Assembly: GCA_037952775.1 (NCBI GenBank)
Contig: JBANAY010000003.1
Coordinates: forward strand, 20,460,001 to 20,524,000
DNA length: 64,000 nt
From: Clonostachys chloroleuca
Taxonomy: Eukaryota; Ascomycota; Sordariomycetes; Hypocreales; Bionectriaceae
Direction of reading: 5' to 3'
The notes beneath the pieces are model-generated. The model was not told where the DNA came from and made no database searches. It was given only the letters and a program-made list of their open reading frames with translations. The position numbers and the translations under genes were made by a program. Of the stretch, positions 58,333 to 64,000 are shown piece after piece; within the stretch, counting starts at the first letter, position 1; the number at the start of each line of letters is the position of its first letter.

Positions 58333-61300
58333 GAGAGGCAGCACCTAGCAACAGTCAGTTACGCCCAGACGCAGACTGACCTGTGCTACTGCGTGAAGGC
58401 AAATCGCTGGTACCTAACGTTTCCCCGTGACCTGACGTCTGACGTTCCTTGCCACAGGATTGGCCAGCAGGGAGCGGGGTAGGACTAGAGTGGTGAAATG
58501 AATAGTAGGTACCTTGCTTGTGTCAATTGCATTTGCGCTATGAAACTGTATTCTGGACGATCCGGAGAGGTAGCTTTGCTAGCTTTCTACGCCAGCCCGA
58601 CCTGCCAGCGAGGAGACACTCGGTCGAATGACGGCGAAAATGCCATCAAGAAGCGGGAGGTTGCCTGGTGGCAGCCGACGGTGATGTGTCAATTCATCTT
58701 CGCAGACAGTTACATTCCAAAATGTGCTGCAGTGAATGGGTGTGTGAAGGAGTTCAGCGGCTTGGTTGTACCTGGAGGGTCACTGTGCTACTATTGAAAG
58801 GCTTCGGCGAATCAAAGGGAGACGGCGGCCTCCGGTCTTCAGTGAGACGGCTGGGATGCAGCGCAGATGATTGGTACATGGCCTGGTCATAGCGATGGAT
58901 GGCCATTCCTACATACATGATGTGTACATGGACATGCGGAGGATGACGCCGCCCCTGTCTCACACCACAAGGGGCAACGCATCTGTGTCAATCGTCGGGA
59001 TTTGGGGTAGAGTTGATCAACGCGAGGCACGCGATGCTATATTTTCTCCGGCCATCTTCCTTCTATCGCTGCGAAATCATTCTTTCTTCAGTCTGTCAGT
59101 CTCTCTGTCTGAACTACCTGTCGTGAGATACTGGCGGTTAGCGGACGACAGGCCTAGAGCTCTCCACTACAGTGGCCCACTTCCCCAGACGAAGCTAAGT
59201 GACGGCCCCATCTTCCATTTCGCAGCAGATCCACCGCCCAGAGCCCACTCAGAACCCCCGTTGCCGGAGAATTGGCCTGCCTCCAACGAAGAGGAACGAC
59301 GTCGAGGGATGTGGCCCAGGGCAATGTCGTCGTGGGGATCTAGTGCGGCGAGGCGGCTCGAATTGAGCCCGTCTTTTACACCCTCGATTCAGGCACAATC
59401 TCGATTGTCTCCCTGGCCACCACCCGCCGCTGGGGTGTGCAGGTGTACAGTGGCTTGGAGGAGGGGGAACACTACACCGTCAGCGGCGCATAGGTATGTG
59501 CCAGCGCTGGAGGAGGGGGGCAAATAGGGGATGGATGCACTGCGCTGCGCTTGAGAGTTGATTCATCACCCGTGGCGTGTTTCGTGGGCGGCAGCCAGTG
59601 TGCTTGTACCGCTGCACAGTGCAAAGTCAACCAATCCCACCCCGCCGGATGAATGAAATGGATGCGGGCAAGGGTTCTCTCCTTTCTCTCTGTTGGGCTC
59701 AGCCCCTGGCCTCGAAGCCTGTTGCCCCCGGGAAAACACCCAAAACAGCGACGTGACACGTGAGTCGGACTCGCGCCTCCAGACTCGAAGGACGGCCATG
59801 GCGTCAAACCTGCCTCGCTTCGAACAAATATCCCGAATCGCTTCTGCGCTCCTGGATGGCGTCCAACTATCCTTGGGAGCTGTTCTCTCAGCTGTCGGCG
59901 ATTGGAGACGCAGACCCGTCAACACCTGATCATGGTGCCGTCCCGACGCTCGCTCCATGCAATGAAACCCAACCGGGCCTGGCAAATACCACCGCGTTGC
60001 CCCCCTCCATCTCCTCTGTTGTCTCCCGCAATGACACTCCTTCCTCCTCTCTAGGACTAATATAGATGGCGCAAATTAGCAGAAGACAGTGCGCGTTCGC
60101 ACCCCACGCATGGACGTACGTGTGCCACGACCCTGCACTCTCCTCTCCCTCCCTTCCCCTCGCTCCCCCTCGCTTGATATCATTGGACACGATTGGTGCC
60201 GGGTCAGGCATTTACGTATTCTGTTCTAATTTGCCATCCAATCGCGGCGCGTTGATTTCCAGTGGCAGAGTGAGACCTTGCTCGTACTATTTTCACCGCT
60301 TGATCCATGCTGCAGTTTTTGCTTTTTCTGTTCTCAGCTTCGCTGCGCGCTTTCGTCAAAATGTCTTGCTTTTCTCGTAAATCGCATTTCAGGTCGAGTC
60401 ACTGTCCATTGTGTCTTCTCGACTGACCGACTCGTCCGCCAGGGAAACGTTTCCTCTTGCATGGATTTTCTCTGGTGCTACAGAGCCATGACGCGAGAAC
60501 CAATTGCAATCAAAGGGGGCCAGCATTGTCATACTACCCTAGTTCTACCAATCGATCAGCGAGCATGGACATCTCCCATGGTGTGGTGCTATAGCCCTCG
60601 AACAAGTACTTCCCCTCCCTGACGAGGTACTGCTGATGTCGCTCCGAGACATCGAGTCAGCAACCCTCAGGTCATCCCCCGCTCGTAATGTTTCTCTGCA
60701 GACCTCCATTCCAGACTCGATGGGTTTATTCCCCACACTGAGTCCTCGAGACATGACAAGTCCCGGCGCTTCTAGGCACCATGACATACGACTGTGGGAG
60801 AAATATGGAATGACTTCTGCCTCCGGTCCCCTTCTCCCGCCTGCCAAAAGCTTAGGCATCGGCGGAGAACATGTTGGTTTCTGCGTCCGCTTCCGTTCGC
60901 TGATCCCTACGATTCTGAAGCCCCGATGACCTTCTCTGTGCAGTATGACTCAGGGAAGCCACTCGGCGGAATTTACCCCAGACCGACCTGAACCTTGTCC
61001 TGGGGCACCGCGCCTTTGTAAGCACACTCTTTTGGTTCCCTTGCCCTGACGTTAGAAAGGGGCTCCTCCTGAACCAGACAACTCTTCAGAGCGCTGGCTT
61101 GTACCCAAGCCTCTGCTAGTAAGCCAAAAACGTCATAAGCGAGTTGTTTCTCCCTCCAACACAGCTATACCATGCCGATTTCCTTCGTTTGCCTCTAATC
61201 CACCCTATTCGTTGCCAACGCACAACCTCACGAAATTGTCAACTATACTTGAATACCTCCATCCGATCGTCTATCAAGCAGAATAACCCCCTCATCGATG

Positions 61301-61996
61301 TGCCCGAAGCCTAGAACCGATGACTATATCCGTCCGACAAGCTCCTGCGATATTATGGTGGCACGGTGGATAGGTTGGCTCTTTGACTCGGTGTAAAGGC
61401 GGGGCTTCATCGAGTGGGAAGAGAACCCGGCCGCTGCTCTTGCCAGTATATTCTATTTTGCCATTAGCAGTAGGTTTGAACTTATGGCCGACTAGCTTGC
61501 GCCGTCACTACGAGGGCGCGCTTATTTGCGTTGATCCTGTGGGGCCAGCGTTTGGGATAGTATCGTCTAAGGCCGAGGTTTGCACATGTTGCCAAGCTGC
61601 ACTCGCTCACGCTGTCGTTTTGGCCCCAAACACAGTGTTGTCGCAGAGCATAGAAATCACTCATACTTTGGGTTCGACATACTAGTTGTTTCGCGTCAAA
61701 CAGGCGGCTGCTAGATTATGTCGGGATCCAATCTGCCGGCTGATATCAGGTAGCAATAGTATTGGAGGCGAGCTTGAAAGTTCCCGTAACTGCTGGTCTA
61801 ATAAACAGAGGCTACGTTAAACCTGCGTATCTGAAAGAATGTTGAATCTTCTAGAAGGAATACGGGAAATGCGTTAAATGTTGTGAGGATGATAGGCAGA
61901 CCTCGTCCGATACACCAATGACCACGATCACAGCAAGTTCGTTCGAGTCTCTCTTCCGAAAACCCGCCCCATTCATCACAACAACGTCCGGACGTT

Positions 61997-62029
<33 letters not shown>

Positions 62030-64000
62030 GATCCGATAGTCCGGGTTACTTCCTCCTGTTGTATCCTTATAAGAACAATCTCCCCAACACATAACAGATG
62101 TGGACAGCCACTTGATGAAGAATGGACCGTTGCACATTGTAAGCGATCGATGCGGCCGGTGCCCTCTTAAACAGATGATAAGCTTTATACAAAATGTCCG
62201 TTTACCATGAGTCCCTCCTCGTATCTTTAGATGTATTTTGCTGGAATGAGAATTGCGATCAGCGGGAAGGTGACCATCACGTCTCTCTTGTTTTTAAATT
62301 GTTGCCTTTCACGTCCTCCAACCCTTCGAGGACGTCTCTTTTCGCTCTAAATTTACCATATGTGAGATGGCACATTCTTCCTCAGTACACCTACTAGCAA
62401 CCTCTGGATTCTGGCCTCAAGTATCAAGACATATGAGACGAAAATTTCCATTTTAATGCCTGTAAAGTTTGAAGGATCTTCACATCTACCATCTTTTGTG
62501 AAGTCCCAGAAGATACAATGATAAACTAAAAGCAAATATTGCCATATTATTAAGAAAGCTATCTAGAAATTATTGGACTTCTTGATAACTTTATAGAAGT
62601 CCATGGCATGGCCGATGGTCACCCGATTGTTTGGAAAAGAGATGACGTCCCCGCAGAAAGAGCGTGCCTTATCCCAGATTGATGCATCGCGTTTCTCCGT
62701 TGGCGGTTATTGGGTCGTTGATACGGCCTGGCGTGTTTGGAAAATCCAGGTAATCAACCCCATTACCTCCCATCACCATGATGAAAGTCGGATGCCCAAG
62801 ACTCTGGTTGGGTGTTAGTAGTGTGTATAGCTTGTAGCAATGTGTGATATGGATATTGATCTGCCAGTTGTGGGATAAGCTATGTGAACATTGGTGACTT
62901 AGGTATTGTAAGAGGAAAGAAGTCGAAACCTAGTGTGCTGAGAACGGGTTTCATTAAGTACTCACGGCAATTTTCTACATCATGGCTTGCACAGATACGC
63001 CATTGTAATAGGAGACCATAACCTCTAGTTGCCACCTCCATGTCTTTCACATTTTCCAGTACATCCCTCGTAGTCCAAAATAAGCCAAATGTCGCATGGC
63101 AGAGCAAGTTGGTCCTTGATCTTGCTGACCAATGCGTTCCAGGCCCGAGGGTTGTCCTGACTGTCGAGTTTGAGCAAACCAAACACTGCATCCGCGATGT
63201 TTTTGGTAAGTAGGTAATATGAATCACGCTGCAGCCCCGTGTATCATCTATAGACAGTAATCAATGAGGTGTCGAGTCTTTAGGGTTAATTAACGCGCGG
63301 ATGATCTCTAGGCCCTGCTGAGTTTGATCAAGATCCTCCCGAGTCTGACCCGCTTGACGGTTGCTGGTGCGGATTTGCTTTACTATGATATCACATAAGG
63401 TGGCTTATACATGTCTTGCCTCTTGTACCTCATGTTGCTTGGGGGAATCTGACTCAATACCCTCTTCCTCCTGAGCTCTCTCCTCACTCGGGCTTCCTCG
63501 TGTCGAGTTGCTCGGCGAAAGCAGTTGGCTGCCCTCTCAGAATTTCTGTTAGCTTCTTGGACTATGGGCCGACCCTTTCAACTTGCACCCATGAAACAAG
63601 GGCAGTCATCCCACTGTGTCAATAAACAGCATAGCAATGCAGACGCCATGTTGCTCAAGGCATGCATGTAACTCCCCGCGTAAGTGTCAGACGCGTCGAG
63701 GTGCGGGCCAACAAGTAACTAACCTTCCTGCCGTGCCTATGATTAAAGGGCTGGTTATGCGCAAGCAGCATCGGAGGGAAATTGACACGAGGTCGCTGGC
63801 TTGTCTGCTTAACCGAAGTCTTGTATCGTTGGAGTGGTTCCGTCTTGAAAGAAAAAAAAAGAGGTCTCTAGATTGCACGACAAGAGCTCAGGTGTGCTAT
63901 GATTTATCTCAGTGGCTTGCTACCTTCATCGATGCGCTTGTCTTCGCGGCAAATGGGTCTCTGAGCTGGATATCCTCGGATCTTTGCGCAACAGCAGGAT
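58333..64000. other. Long region without a supported gene
   Basis: About 5.7 kb. Between 59.9 and 60.4 kb the plus strand is strongly C/T-rich, like the leader of a fungal gene. Short frames at 60636-60929 and 60794-60991 (ending VQYDSGKPLGGIYPRPT) have some protein character but cannot be joined into a gene. A poly-T tract with a palindrome lies at 61983-62024. From 62 kb on, the sequence is AT-rich with no signal I can support. Confidence 0.5.
61983..62024. repeat. Perfect 14-base palindrome followed by 26 T
   Basis: AACGTCCGGACGTT at 61983-61996 is its own reverse complement. Two bases later a run of 26 T begins (61999-62024). Confidence 0.8.

Noticed and set aside
1..64000. CRISPR array, bacterial operon or viral replicon
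   Set aside because: The introns, eukaryotic gene families and tRNA intron show nuclear fungal DNA; no spaced identical repeats or viral genes were seen.

Overview
The window is nuclear DNA of a filamentous ascomycete, probably a eurotiomycete of the Aspergillus/Penicillium type. The evidence is the short GT-AG introns (about 50-85 bases, with CTAAC branch points), the families present (Zn2Cys6 regulators, major facilitator transporters, an Ecm33-type GPI protein, an F-box protein with cysteine pairs) and an intron-bearing tRNA-Leu. I cannot name the species. Exon joins were worked out by eye from splice signals, reading phase and family resemblance, so internal coordinates are predictions.

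Layout. Positions 1-8.6 kb look like a small metabolic cluster: the end of a Baeyer-Villiger monooxygenase, an FAD aromatic hydroxylase with one frameshift, an anion/vitamin-type MFS transporter and a Zn2Cys6 regulator. A repeated DNA motif, CGGCAA(C/T)T, lies in inverted pairs upstream of both the transporter and the regulator and may be the regulator's operator. Positions 8.6-13 kb are gene-poor and hold a degenerate coding relic. Positions 13-21 kb carry housekeeping-type genes: a PIN-like transporter, a 2-oxoglutarate/Fe(II) oxygenase and an NAD malic enzyme. A tRNA-Leu(AAG) at 22.7 kb precedes a second possible catabolic group at 23.3-28.8 kb: an FAD monooxygenase, a metal-dependent amidohydrolase related in type to ochratoxinase/imidazolonepropionase, and a second Zn2Cys6 regulator, all on the plus strand.

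Positions 31-40 kb hold an Ecm33-like wall protein, an aldo-keto reductase, a seven-helix membrane protein with two tiny exons, and a monocarboxylate-type MFS transporter. A carboxylesterase pseudogene (42.5-44.3 kb) and a 22-base minisatellite follow. Positions 44.8-52.9 kb hold an F-box protein, a proline-rich protein, a single-span membrane protein and an HSPA12-like Hsp70 ATPase. The last 11 kb are sparse: one doubtful ATA-rich ORF, one small conserved membrane protein with a 5' UTR intron, two long poly-T tracts and about 6 kb with no gene I can support.

A theme across the window is single-base frame breaks in otherwise intact genes (FAD hydroxylase, F-box, Hsp70-like). Each is exactly one base short of an open frame, and all lie in or next to G/C runs. 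They may be sequence errors rather than mutations, unlike the clearly dead carboxylesterase.
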